Source of the DNA: Vesta saturnalis
Lineage: Eukaryota; Arthropoda; Insecta; Coleoptera; Lampyridae
Length of the DNA: 64,000 nt
NCBI GenBank assembly: GCA_036346205.1
Contig: JARFJB010001972.1
Coordinates: forward strand, 457,001-521,000
Direction: 5' to 3'
Shown here one piece after another: positions 54,828 to 64,000 of this stretch (positions within the stretch are counted from its first letter, which is position 1; each line of letters opens with the position of its first letter). The notes beneath the pieces were generated by a model. It was not told where the DNA came from. It did not search any database and was given only the letters and a program-made list of their open reading frames with translations. The position numbers were made by a program, and so were the translations under genes.

Positions 54828-57736
54828 AGGTGAAGTGGGGCAAATGTGATGCAGAAATTGAATAGTTCAACTTTTAAGGCTCATCATCCTTAGGTTTTTT
54901 AAGTTAAAAATTTGAAAAAATTATGGAAGACTACCTAATTATACCTTAAACAAGGTGTATAATTGAATTCTGCTGACTGTATTTTCCAAAAAAGTTATAC
55001 ACAATTTTTTAAAACAATGTCACTGTATCACAATTACCCCGCAATTTGGGGCAAATGTGATAAAGGTATATCATTTATCATTAAGCGTGTTAAGGCACTA
55101 CACAGGGTAAATGTATAAAAATATGAAAAAAATGCTTCATACATTTTTTATTGAACATTATACAGAACTTTTTTTAAAAAAAAAAAGAAAGTGTTCGTAA
55201 AAAATAGTCATATTTGAATGTTAATAAAAACTTAAAAAACTTCAACTTATTTCTAATTTTGAAACCAAATTTTAAATTCTGCATTAAATTATATACATAT
55301 TATTGTAAATTGAACCCCGCAAAAGATGTAGAAAATTTATATGAACCACGTCTGTCAATTATAGGTTCCGGCAATATTCTAATTATGTTGTTCTCTTCTA
55401 CGGTGTCAATATCGTTGACTTTAGGCCACACAAATTTGCTCTTTTTATAAAGCCTTGTAAATTTTATGTCCCATGCTTCATCATTTTTGCGATAATTTGC
55501 CCTACAAAATGCTTAACAACCTTTTTGGAGCAGTTATACTGCACCAATACTCATGAGTATAAAGTTAAATCATGTTTGTCTGTTATTTCCATATTTTCTT
55601 TTCTTTTAGTAAATCACGTCTGAAATCAGAAGAATTATCGTCATCAGAATTCATTACTGACTCTACGGACAGAGAACTTTCGCTACTACTTTCGCTGCTA
55701 GTAGACAATCGGGTTTGTTTTTTGGTTTTTGTTGCAACTTTTTGTTTGGTAGATTGATTTGTTTTTCTAGCAGCCTATTAAATGCATTGGTTGATGTTAT
55801 TACTTCAGCACCAGGACACACTCTTCAGCGTTTTTGTGGTTGACATTTCGCAGTCTGTTTAACGGCACTTAGCAACAAATCTTCAAAAGACGTACCTGAA
55901 TTTGTTTCAATTTCCACTGAAACTTTTTCGGTATGTTTGTTGGGTTCTGCATCAGGTACTAGTGGCGTTTCGCTCTGATGTGAAGGTCCAGGAATCGCTT
56001 CAATTTGTACTGAAGTTGTTTCTTCACGAATATTTTCTCAGATCCTCCCTCTATATTAGTCTGAGTTGCTTCATTTTCTTTCCACCTTTTAAGAGAATCA
56101 GGGGTGAAACTTGTTTCTGGTATACCGTTTCTGTTAAATGGGTAGATCCCACCTTTTCGGAATCCATTTGCAATAACGTCTGGTTTTATATTTGTCCAAC
56201 TCTCGCAAAGAAATTGAGAAAAGAGCTTTTTCGGCAGTTTTTGTCCCACATGCTGTCTTTGCCATATTACCAGCTTTTCGTCCCATTTTGATTTAAAGGA
56301 TTTAAATACTGATAGATCCAGGGGCTGGAGCAAATGGCTAGAGTGAGTGGGTAATTTTATAATTGTAATTTGTTCTTCAATGGGCTTTTCTAATAAGTCA
56401 ATCTGCATATGTGTAGAGTGCCCATCATAAACTATGAATACAGGCCTTTCAGTGCCTACTGTAGGAAGAATCGTGTTTACAAAATAATTTTAAAATATTT
56501 CACCCTCCATCCAGCCTTTCTTGCTGGCTGCGTAAACGGTTCCTTTGAATTCATCATCTGGTGGTGCGAGCCACTGATCCCATATGTGCACCCCTTTATA
56601 GATAATCAATGGGGGCGCTTTTTCCCCTGCTGCGTTACACAATAATATTGTAGTATTCTCTCTACCTGGAGAGCTAACTGTCCTTGATGAAGGTGCATTT
56701 CTAGCCCCTAAAACTTTTGATTTCCGGGGATCTATGGATAAACTACTTTCATCTAAGTTCCATAATCTTTCTGGTTTATCGGCAATGCCAAGTTCATCTA
56801 GTTTACTTTGAAGCAAATCAAAATATGGGTATATAATAAATGGGTGTAACGCTTTCTTTCTGGCATACTCTACATTTTGTGGAATTTTAAGACTTAAGTT
56901 ATGCCTTTTCTTAAAGCCTAAAAACCAGTCCTCTCCAGGATAACCATCCTTAAATTGAGTCCTCAATTTATTGGTATTAACGAAACTCACAACTGTTTCC
57001 AGTACCTCTTTCCTTGATAGGCCGTATCCCCATTTTTCTAACGTTTTGAGCCCATTGCTTAATCTAACTTCTTGCGCAAATGAAATACACGTAGGACGAC
57101 CCTTAGAATCCTTCTTAGCACCACGTATGCCTTTTAAACGAGAATACAGTGTCATATAAGGTACATTATAAATTTTTGGAGCCCGATAAACTGTAGTTCG
57201 ACCAGCTCTTATATCATCAATAGCATGAGCAAGGTCATCTTTTGAATAGTTATCGGCATCAGTGGTTTTTCCTTTATAATTTCGTACCGTAGTGAATCTG
57301 CAACAATGAGGGGCAAATGTAATATATATGATACATTTTCCCTTACTTACTAATACACATTTACCCCACATATAAGATTTCAAGGGGTAAATGTGACATA
57401 CTAACAAATAAATAGTAAAAAAGTATTCTTATCAAAATCACGCGTACCAACGTTTCTAACACGGTAGTAAAGTGTATCAAATATATAAAATTGAACTTAC
57501 CTCTAAAAACACTAATGTTACGAATTTATTGCGTAAAAACACTACACTCAGCTTTTCTTTAATTTTACGTATTAAGATATAACGTGCGTATGCTGACTGT
57601 ACATAAACCCAGTAACATAACTGTAGTTGCGCGATGGTCCGTACGATGCTTCTGAACTCTTATTCACAGATGGCGATACTAAATACATTTGTATAATTAT
57701 TTTGATAACGATTATTACATTTACCCCACTTCACCT
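54828..57736 (-). mobile_element. pogo-like (Tigger-type) DNA transposon
   Basis: TIRs AGGTGAAGTGGGGCAAATGTGA (54828) and its complement (57736, with TAAATGTAATAA) are flanked by TA. Related GGGG(C/T)AAATGT(G/A)A motifs recur inside both ends (55048, 57307, 57360 inverted and 57384), probably binding sites. A minus-strand transposase fills the core. It is inserted in a minisatellite that continues on both sides. Confidence 0.92.
55590..57407 (-). pseudogene. pogo-like transposase (DD35D), one stop and one frameshift
   Basis: The open frame begins upstream of the first domain. An HTH-psq domain lies at YSKDDLAHAIDDIRAGRTTV and IYNVPYMTLYSRLKG. A CENPB-type HTH follows (LSNGLKTLEKWGYGLSR ... 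PGEDWFLGFKKRHNLSLKIP). DDE core: LWNLDESSLSIDP (first D), VFIVYDGHSTH (second D) and HLLQPLDLSVF (third D), with 35 residues between the second and third D by my count. An in-frame TAA at 56490-56492 follows EGEIF. After RAKRH at 55959 a frameshift leads to a C-terminal region (SFEDLLLSAVKQT, RVCPGAEVITS) that runs to about 55590. It is nearly full length, so decay is recent. Confidence 0.92.
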
Positions 57737-58150
57737 TACATAATAATAATTTGAAAATTAAAATTATGTACATAATAATAATTGAGGATTAAAATTATGT
57801 ACATAATTTTAATTCAATGCTGCGCAGGTATGTTTGGCGCATAATAATTCAAACCTTAAAATGTCATATTTAATAAAAATTTGGGAATTACAATTATGTA
57901 CATAATATTAATTCTAAAATTAACGTTATGTACATAATAATAATTCAAAATAGGAAGTATGTTATAATTAAACTTACACTTCATCGTATTACTATTATGT
58001 CATAAAATAATTGCAAATGGCGTATTTATATTACTTTTTAATAAAATAATAATTCAAAATTTCGTTTATGTCCAGGCATAATAATAATTTACTAGGACAT
58101 ATTGAAATTACTTAGTGGCATAATAATAATTCAGTAAATAACCTAATTAT
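57737..58150. repeat. AT-rich minisatellite of about 32 bp, right part
   Basis: Units contain the palindromic core ATGTACATAAT and the phrase AATAATAATTC(A/G)AAATTAAA. At least ten degenerate copies are seen, with ATAATAATAATT at 57741, 57774, 57928, 58047, 58080 and 58120. Confidence 0.8.
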
Positions 58151-58269
58151 AAACTATTTCAGTTATACATTTTTCTTACACTACAACATGTATTAGTTAT
58201 AACATTCGGTTTAGTTCAGCAAAACAGCTTTTTGTATTTCCTTATTTTATTTTATAAGTATGCCATGTA

Positions 58270-59195
58270 TACCAAGTGTACAAGAAAGAATACTCTGAAG
58301 GAACCGCCGCCTGTAGAAATATTTTCGTTAACGGCATGAAAAATCTAAATATAGGTATTTTTCAACCACGAAAAGATCAATGCGACCTTTGTTTTAGTTA
58401 TAAACTGGGCAACGTAGAAGAGGAAAACTACCAAGCACACATTCGAGCAAAAATAGGGCAAGGGAAGAAAAACATAAAGACAAGGCCGATGCAATTACTG
58501 GAAAAATTTGTGCTTTTGCGATGGATATTCAAGCCATACAGTTAGTACCATACTTACCAGCTGGCATGTTGTATTTTAAGCAGAAGCTTGCATGCCATAA
58601 CTTCACCTTATACAATTTATCAAACGATAAGGTTGTTTGTGATGTATGGCACGAGTGTGAAAAAGGAATGGAACGCAATTACTTTGCTACTTGTATTATT
58701 GATTTCCTAGAAAATGAGATTGACGATGGGGGCAAGCATAAAATAAAAATTTTGTTTAGTGATGGTTGCGATCCACGTGTAACACTGACTAATGCTTTAC
58801 TCCACTATTGTGTTGTCAATAATGTGACGGTAGAGCAAAAATACTTAGTTAAAGGCTACTCTCAAATGGAGTACGACAGTTTGCACTCCACTATTGAAGA
58901 AAAAAAGAAAAACTGAGACATTTTTTCCCTATCAAATTATACACAAGTGATCGAGCATGCAAGATCAATTTCGAAAGCATGTCCTTATAAGGTTAAGTAG
59001 GTTAACCATGAATTTTTTAACGATTACGCTAGCATCAAGTGTTATAACTTTATTAGGCCTGGAAAAAAGGCTGGCGATCTTTGCGTAACGGATATCAGGG
59101 CTTTAAAGTATTTAAACGAGTCCAATATAGAATACAAGCTTGATTTTGACCAGCCATGGATTTCTTTGCCACAGAAATATTCAAGACCAACTTGA
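58270..59195 (+). pseudogene. uncharacterised transposon-like gene (DUF7869-like family, from memory), C-terminal part
   Basis: I recognise this as a family found in many copies in arthropod and other metazoan genomes; I believe it is the one with the DUF7869 domain, but I cannot confirm the name. Conserved blocks are NIGIFQPRKDQCDLCFSYK (CxxC), AFAMDIQAIQLVPYLPAGML, KLACHNFTLYNLS, VWHECEKGMERNYFATCI, KIKILFSDGCDP, TLTNALLHYC, KYLVKGYSQMEYDSLHSTIE and, near the end, YNFIRPGKKAGDLCVTDIRALKY. The D in MDIQA, the SDG(C) motif and the H/E of the last block suggest an RNase H-like nuclease fold (inference). Defects: a frameshift near 58480 and in-frame stops TGA at 58914-58916 and TAG near 58999. 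The end is TGA 59193-59195. The N-terminal half is absent. Confidence 0.7.
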
Positions 59196-59796
59196 AATGT
59201 ACAGAAGCTTTATGGTAGTTCTTTACTAATTACAACTGACAAGTTCAATCATCTTCAATCATTAAAATCTGTCATTCACTAGAATTATCATAGATTTTAT
59301 GATTCTTCATCATGGTTAATAATGAATTGTTTATGAATCAACACTTCTGGTTAAAATGAAACTACTTATGTTTATTTTACTATAGGAACAAGATTTTCAT
59401 TTTCTTTAGTAGGTACTTACTGTAAAACAGGATGTTATGTTTTTTTTTGTATACTTATGCTACTTGTGATGTAGTAAATTGTACATGGAATACCCTGCTT
59501 TGTGTTAAATAAATTATTTAAATGTGGTAAAATATTGTTATGAATATGAAATGCAGTAACCTTGTATTTGAATGAAAAAGTTAAGAGTACTGGGTAAAAA
59601 CCTCGTATCTCAGATTTTTTGGAAAAAAAGCTACCAAGTAGTTTTTTTAGTCAAATTTCATTTTTCAGCATATATGGAACCTAATATTGCGAAATTAAGA
59701 TTTTGACATTCTGATTTAGATCAGAATGAAACAGTTCTTTTGTATCCTCCTGAAAAGTAATGTTTTTTGAGATACAAGGTTTCGGAAACAACGATG
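59196..59796. other. 3' region of the candidate element with its right TIR
   Basis: Non-coding. An AATAAATTATTT near 59508 could serve for polyadenylation. The right TIR occupies about 59763-59796. Confidence 0.4.
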
Positions 59797-60664
59797 ATTT
59801 GCTACGATAAAATGTTTCTAGAAAGGAACATGGTAGATCAGAAGGGCGCAATAATTTTTTTCTGTGAAGGGTGTCCCATCCCAAATGAACCCCTGAGCGG
59901 CATTCTAAGTCGACGTCGCCTAGTGTACATGTAGTATACGCAACTACAAAATTTTCCTGGAAGGGGAAATGTAAAATGGTAGGTCAGAAAGGCGCAATAT
60001 TTTTTTTCTGTGAAGGGTATCCTATCCCAAATGAACCCCAGAACCGCATTCTAAGTCGACGTCGCGTGGTGTACATGTAGTGTATGCTACTACAAAATTA
60101 CGCTAAAAAGGATAATGTGAAACGGTAGGGTAGAAGGGCGCAATAATTTTTTTTTAAAGGATGTTCCCTAAATGAACCCCACAATGGCATTCTAAGTCGA
60201 CGGTGTTTGGTGTACATGTATTATATGCTACTACAAAATTTTACTAAAAAAGAAAATGTGAAACGGTAGATCAGAAGAGCGCAACAATTTTGTTTCTGTG
60301 AAGGATTTCCTACCCTAAATAAAACTCAGAACGGCGTTCTAAACCGACGGCAACTGGTGTATATGTATGCTAGTAGAGAATTACCCTAAAAAGGAAAATA
60401 TGAAAAGGTAGATCAGGAGGGCGCAATATTTTTTATCTGTGAAGTGTGTCCTACCCTAAATGAACCCCAGAACGGCATATTAAATCGACGACGCCTGGTA
60501 TATGTTACTAGAGAATTACTCTAGAAAGGAAAATGCGAAACAATAGGTCAGAAGCACTAGTACAATGATTTTTTGCTTTAAAGGGTGTTTTACCTTAAAT
60601 GAACCCGAGAACGGAATTATTAGTCTACGGTGCTTGCTGAACATTTAGCATACCTACGCTATTA
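59797..60664 (-). repeat. satellite array (second orientation)
   Basis: About six monomers. The landmark GCATTCTA or a variant starts at about 59898, 60046, 60187, 60334, 60475 and 60614, spacings 148, 141, 147, 141 and 139. Each monomer reads as the complement of the 51.2-kb monomers. A DD41D element interrupts the last monomer at 60667. Confidence 0.92.
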
Positions 60665-60666
60665 TA

Positions 60667-63499
60667 CAGGGTGTTTCTTAAAGACATCCTAATATTTAAG
60701 GGGCCGATTGTTGGGCCCATTTTAAGAAAAAAACTTCATATAAACGAATGTCGTAAACGTCCTAACTTTTGAAATACAGGGTGATAACGTTTCCAGAAAA
60801 AATTTTTTATAACGACTGTGATACTATTATAGACATCTTTATAAACTTTGGTACACGTCTTCAATGCACCAAGATGGATTTTCTGATGTACAAACAATTA
60901 TATTATTTTTACCAGTGGCGTCCGTACGGGTTTTGCATTAAATATTTTTGAGAAAAAAATGGTACGCCACTGTTTTCTCTTAAAATAAAAATTATTTTTG
61001 GAATTCTCATTCATTTGTGAGCAAATTTGATCTCTTGATTTTATTTCGTCCGATGCATGGTTTTCGCTTAAAAAAATAAAAATCGTTTTACTTCAGGGTC
61101 AAATCGCTAAAGTGACTGTTGTATGGAAATCGTTTTTTTCTTTTTTCATGCTATTGAGTTCGTTTAATATTAAATGTGAATTAATTCAGAAATAAGTAAC
61201 TGATTTTACTTTAGGAAAAACTAAAAAAAACTTTCAATTGCCAATAATTACATTAGAAGTTTAGCGGGGATTTCAGCTTGTAGAAAAACGAGTTTTATTT
61301 TATTTTAATAAAATAAGTTTACATGAAAGGCTTACATTTATTAATTATTAATTGTTAACAATACTAACATTGATTTTAAAAATTGTTGAAAGTGGGAGCA
61401 TTCACTTAATAGGCATGCTTCCGCCCGTCTACGCATGGAATTGCGCACTCGTTCAAATATTCCCGTCGTATTCCGTACAGTTTCACACGAGGTAACTATT
61501 CGCTCTCTTAAATCTTCTAAAGTGTTAATGGGAGTTTTATACACTAGAGCCTTAAGGTGTTCCCATAAAAAGTAATTCAAACTATTGAGATCGGGGGATC
61601 TTGCTGGCCATTGCTGAGGTCCTCCGCGACCTATCCAACGATCAGGATAAACTGTATCTAAATGATTTCGGACAATTACACTAAAATGAGCAGGAGCTCC
61701 ATGGTATGTGTACCACATTCAATTCCTTAACGCAATTGGTTATCTTCAAGCAACCCAGGTAGTTCTTCTTCGAGAAAATGCAAATAAGACCATCCATCAA
61801 GGCGCCCTGGTAGGAAAAATGGGCCTATTACATGATTACCAATAATTCCTGCCCATACATTAACCGAAAATTGTTCTTGAAAATGGGTTTCGGTTATGGC
61901 ATGTGGGTTTTCTTCCGCCCACACATGGTTGTTATGGAAATTTTGAATAGCATTCCGAGAAAAATTCGCTTCGTCTATGAACAAAATTTGTGACTCAAAC
62001 TGCGGATTTAGTGTAATACTCTGAAAGTACCACTGACAGAAGTTCACGCAGTGTGGGAAACCCCTCGGGTGTAATGCCTGTTCTCTTACAATATGGTATG
62101 GATATAACAAAAAGTCAACTAAAATACGCCAAACCATTTGGTGACAAATATTCAGAGCTCTACCATCTTTCTCGTACTCGTCTCGGGATGTTCGTCGATT
62201 TCTTGCAGCACCGTCCTCAATTTCAGGTGTTCTGACAATTCGAGGTCTACGTTCCGGAGTACCTTTTTTGAAACTACCAGTTTCGCTAAGTCGACGATGA
62301 ATATTTGAAAAGGTTTGACTATCTGGCAAGGCACGATTAGGATATATTAGGATATTTTTCATAATAAATGCGTCTGGCTTCTGTCGCATTACCATCTGCG
62401 AGGCCATATACGCATTCGTATAATTTACCAGTATTTACTGATATTTGAAAAAACAGCGAAAAAGTAAATAATTTCAATGATACACTAAAAATCAAAGAAA
62501 TGGCGCACTGAGATGGTTTTGAACACCAACAACTTACTGTAAGTCAACATCTAACATTGAAGTTTGTAAAAACGTAATTTATTTCAAGATAACTAGATGT
62601 ATGTAACTAGATATGTGTTAAAATATTATTAGTCGGTATTGCGATATGAAGCAACTTAAATTTTTTCTTGAACCCTGCAGTAAAGTATACATAACCTTTA
62701 TGAGAACGATATGACGTCATAATGCGCAGATACCAATATTTGTTCGACGCTCTCATTTTTAAAATTGTAGGGGAGTATAATAATTTGACAAATTTAGTTT
62801 GTTTTCGCGCGTATGAAGTTTTTGTGATTATTGTTGTATTTGCTTGTTTTCATCGATTTATAATAAACAAAGTCTTTTTTAAGACTACAGACAATAATTT
62901 ATTTGCTACGTAAGGTAAGAATTGTTATAACGATGATGCAAATATTATTAGTACGATAAACCTACAGATATGCATCCTGACGAATCGTCAACATCCAAGT
63001 CCACTTATGGTGTGAAAGGTAAAATAATTCACAGTCAAGGTCAGGAAATTATTAACAATGTCATGCCGTTCTCATAAAAATTATACTCTAAAACGAGTTT
63101 TATTTTTTTTAAGCGAAAACCATGCATCGGCAAAATAAAATCACAAATGAATGAGAATTCAAAAAATAATTTTTATTTTAAGAGAAAGCAGTGGTGTACA
63201 ATTTTTTTTTCTCCAAAAATATTCAATGCAAAACCCGTACGGACGCCACTGGTAAAAATAATAAAATTGTTTGTACATCAGAAAATGCATCGTGATGCAT
63301 TGTAGACGTGTACCAAATTTTATAAAGATATCTACAATAGTATCACAGTCGTTATAAGAAAAGATTTTTTCTGGAAACTTTATCACCCTGTATTTCAAAA
63401 GTTAGGACGTTTACGACATTCGTTCATATGAAGTTTTTTTCTTAAAATGGGCCCAAGAATAGCCCCTTAAATATTAGCATGCCGTTAAGGAACACTCTG
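60667..63499 (-). mobile_element. DD41D-type Tc1/mariner element with about 420-bp TIRs
   Basis: Ends CAGGGTGTTTCTTAAAGACA (60667) and complement AAGGAACACTCTG (63499), with TA at 60665-60666 and 63500-63501. The arms pair to about 61090 and from about 63085, with landmarks ATGCATGGTTTTCGCTTAAA and CCAGTGGCGTCCGTACGGGT in both. The transposase fills the core on the minus strand. Confidence 0.92.
61341..62407 (-). pseudogene. DD41D-type transposase, nearly full length with one frameshift and lost catalytic residues
   Basis: The start MASQMVMRQKPDAFIMKNIL opens the first DNA-binding region (YPNRALPDSQTFSNIHRRLS). The linker and second helix-turn-helix region follow, then the core LFIDEANFSRNAI (first D) and VNVWAGIIGNHVIGPFFLPG. 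The first frame stops after EDNQLR (61727). The next frame starts with MWYTYHGAPAHFSVIVRNHL, where the second catalytic D is H, and SPDLNSLNYFLWEHL, where the third is N at the same 41-residue spacing. The C-terminus ends near 61341 beyond LLSECSHFQQFL. Length about 350 residues, normal for the group. Two catalytic substitutions plus the frameshift make it dead. Confidence 0.92.
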
Positions 63500-63501
63500 T
63501 A

Positions 63502-63597
63502 TATTTAGTTTCAAAAGGAAAATGTGAATGGAAGGTTACAGGAGTGCAATTATTTTTTTCTGTAAAGGGTGTTTTACCCTAAATGAACTCTGGTGTA
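63502..63597 (-). repeat. end of the satellite array
   Basis: AAAGGAAAATGTGAATGGAAGG and TGTAAAGGGTGTTTTACCCTA continue the monomer that was interrupted at 60667. Confidence 0.85.
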
Positions 63598-64000
63598 GAT
63601 GTAATTGTTTTTTAATACCTAATTATTTTGAATGATGTTACGTGTAATAGCGTTGTTATCCCTTAATGTCTTATTTATTTTACCAACGCATGTACGCTTG
63701 GGTATTCGGGTACATTTGAATTTTGTTGGTGGTACCTTGCTCTCTTCACAGAGGTCTATTTGATAATAGTAAAAGAATATGTACTGTTCCACTAACAAAG
63801 ATTTTTTTGGATTTTATGAAATAAAACGAACTCTGGCAGTAAATTAAATGTGAATTGTATTTACATATAATACTTGTAATCTTTTAGTACCTACTAGTTA
63901 ATTACATACATTTAGCAATTTTATACGCAGTAATAATGTTTATTAGTAACTAAACAATTCCACATGCATTCAAAATAATATGTACGTTTAAATTGTGTAT
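63598..64000. other. AT-rich end of the window
   Basis: No feature is recognised. Confidence 0.4.

Larger units (their letters stand above)
54154..59797 (+). mobile_element. candidate novel DNA transposon with an uncharacterised gene
   Basis: A unit of about 5.6 kb interrupts a satellite monomer. The left end TCATCGTTGTCATTCCGTAT CTCAAAAA (54155) and right end (complement TCATCGTTGTTTCCG..TGTATCTCAAAAA, ending 59796) are inverted repeats of 28-34 bases. A second inverted match (TACGAGGTTT at 54199, complement AAACCTCGTA at 59603) lies inside. Minus a nested pogo element (2.9 kb) the unit is about 2.7 kb and holds one protein gene near its right end plus a 32-bp minisatellite. The satellite resumes at 59797 with GCTACGATAAAATG, matching the monomer continuation GCTACTACAAAAT. 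The TSD is unclear (2 bases at most). Confidence 0.55.

Overview
The window looks like arthropod (most likely insect) nuclear DNA: AT-rich, with long (TA)n, (GT)n and TCTGTGTG arrays, no compact gene order, short GT-AG introns inside transposase genes, and a dense load of transposon families usual in insects (Tc1/mariner DD34E and DD41D, piggyBac, hAT, pogo, MULE, Jockey-like and other non-LTR retrotransposons, Penelope, Copia). The species cannot be fixed from the sequence. I see no intact host gene; nearly every coding stretch is a decayed transposon gene.

Layout. 1-6.5 kb: AT-rich DNA with a DD41D-like transposase scrap (2.9-3.2 kb) and a broken Tc1 DD34E transposase (4.0-4.9 kb). 6.5-9.1 kb: 5'-truncated Jockey-like retrotransposon. 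9.2-10.5 kb: a tRNA-like gene next to a 1.1-kb foldback repeat. 10.9-12.3 kb: FLYWCH/MULE transposase pseudogene. 14.4-16.3 kb: DD41D element with long terminal inverted repeats (TIRs). 19.7-22.5 kb: endonuclease/RT retrotransposon with a 9-bp target-site duplication (TSD). 23.2-25.4, 27.4-28.8 and 36.2-37.1 kb: copies of a dispersed repeat family that carries a GT-rich microsatellite inside it. 29.85-36.16 kb: three DD41D elements nearly back to back at TA sites. 38.8-42.3 kb: hAT-like element with a piggyBac inserted in it. 44.2-45.2 kb: Penelope-like remnant split by a tRNA-derived SINE. 46-49 kb: an unidentified possible exon and a CR1/L2-like retrotransposon. 50.5-51.2 kb: a non-autonomous element with GC-rich TIRs.

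51.2-63.6 kb is a satellite region with monomers of about 126-149 bp, in one orientation at 51.2-52.25 kb and the opposite one at 53.9-54.15, 59.8-60.66 and 63.5-63.6 kb. Three insertions split it: a DD41D element (52.26-53.53), a 5.6-kb unit with short TIRs holding a gene of an uncharacterised family (58.27-59.2) plus a nested pogo element (54.83-57.74), and another DD41D element (60.67-63.50). The 5.6-kb TIR unit is the best candidate for an undescribed transposon type. The microsatellite-bearing repeat family and the very long TIRs of the DD41D group are next.

The genes do not form a pathway. The region is a record of successive insertions, and several relative ages can be read from nesting: hAT before piggyBac, Penelope before SINE, satellite before the TIR unit and the DD41D elements, and the minisatellite before pogo.
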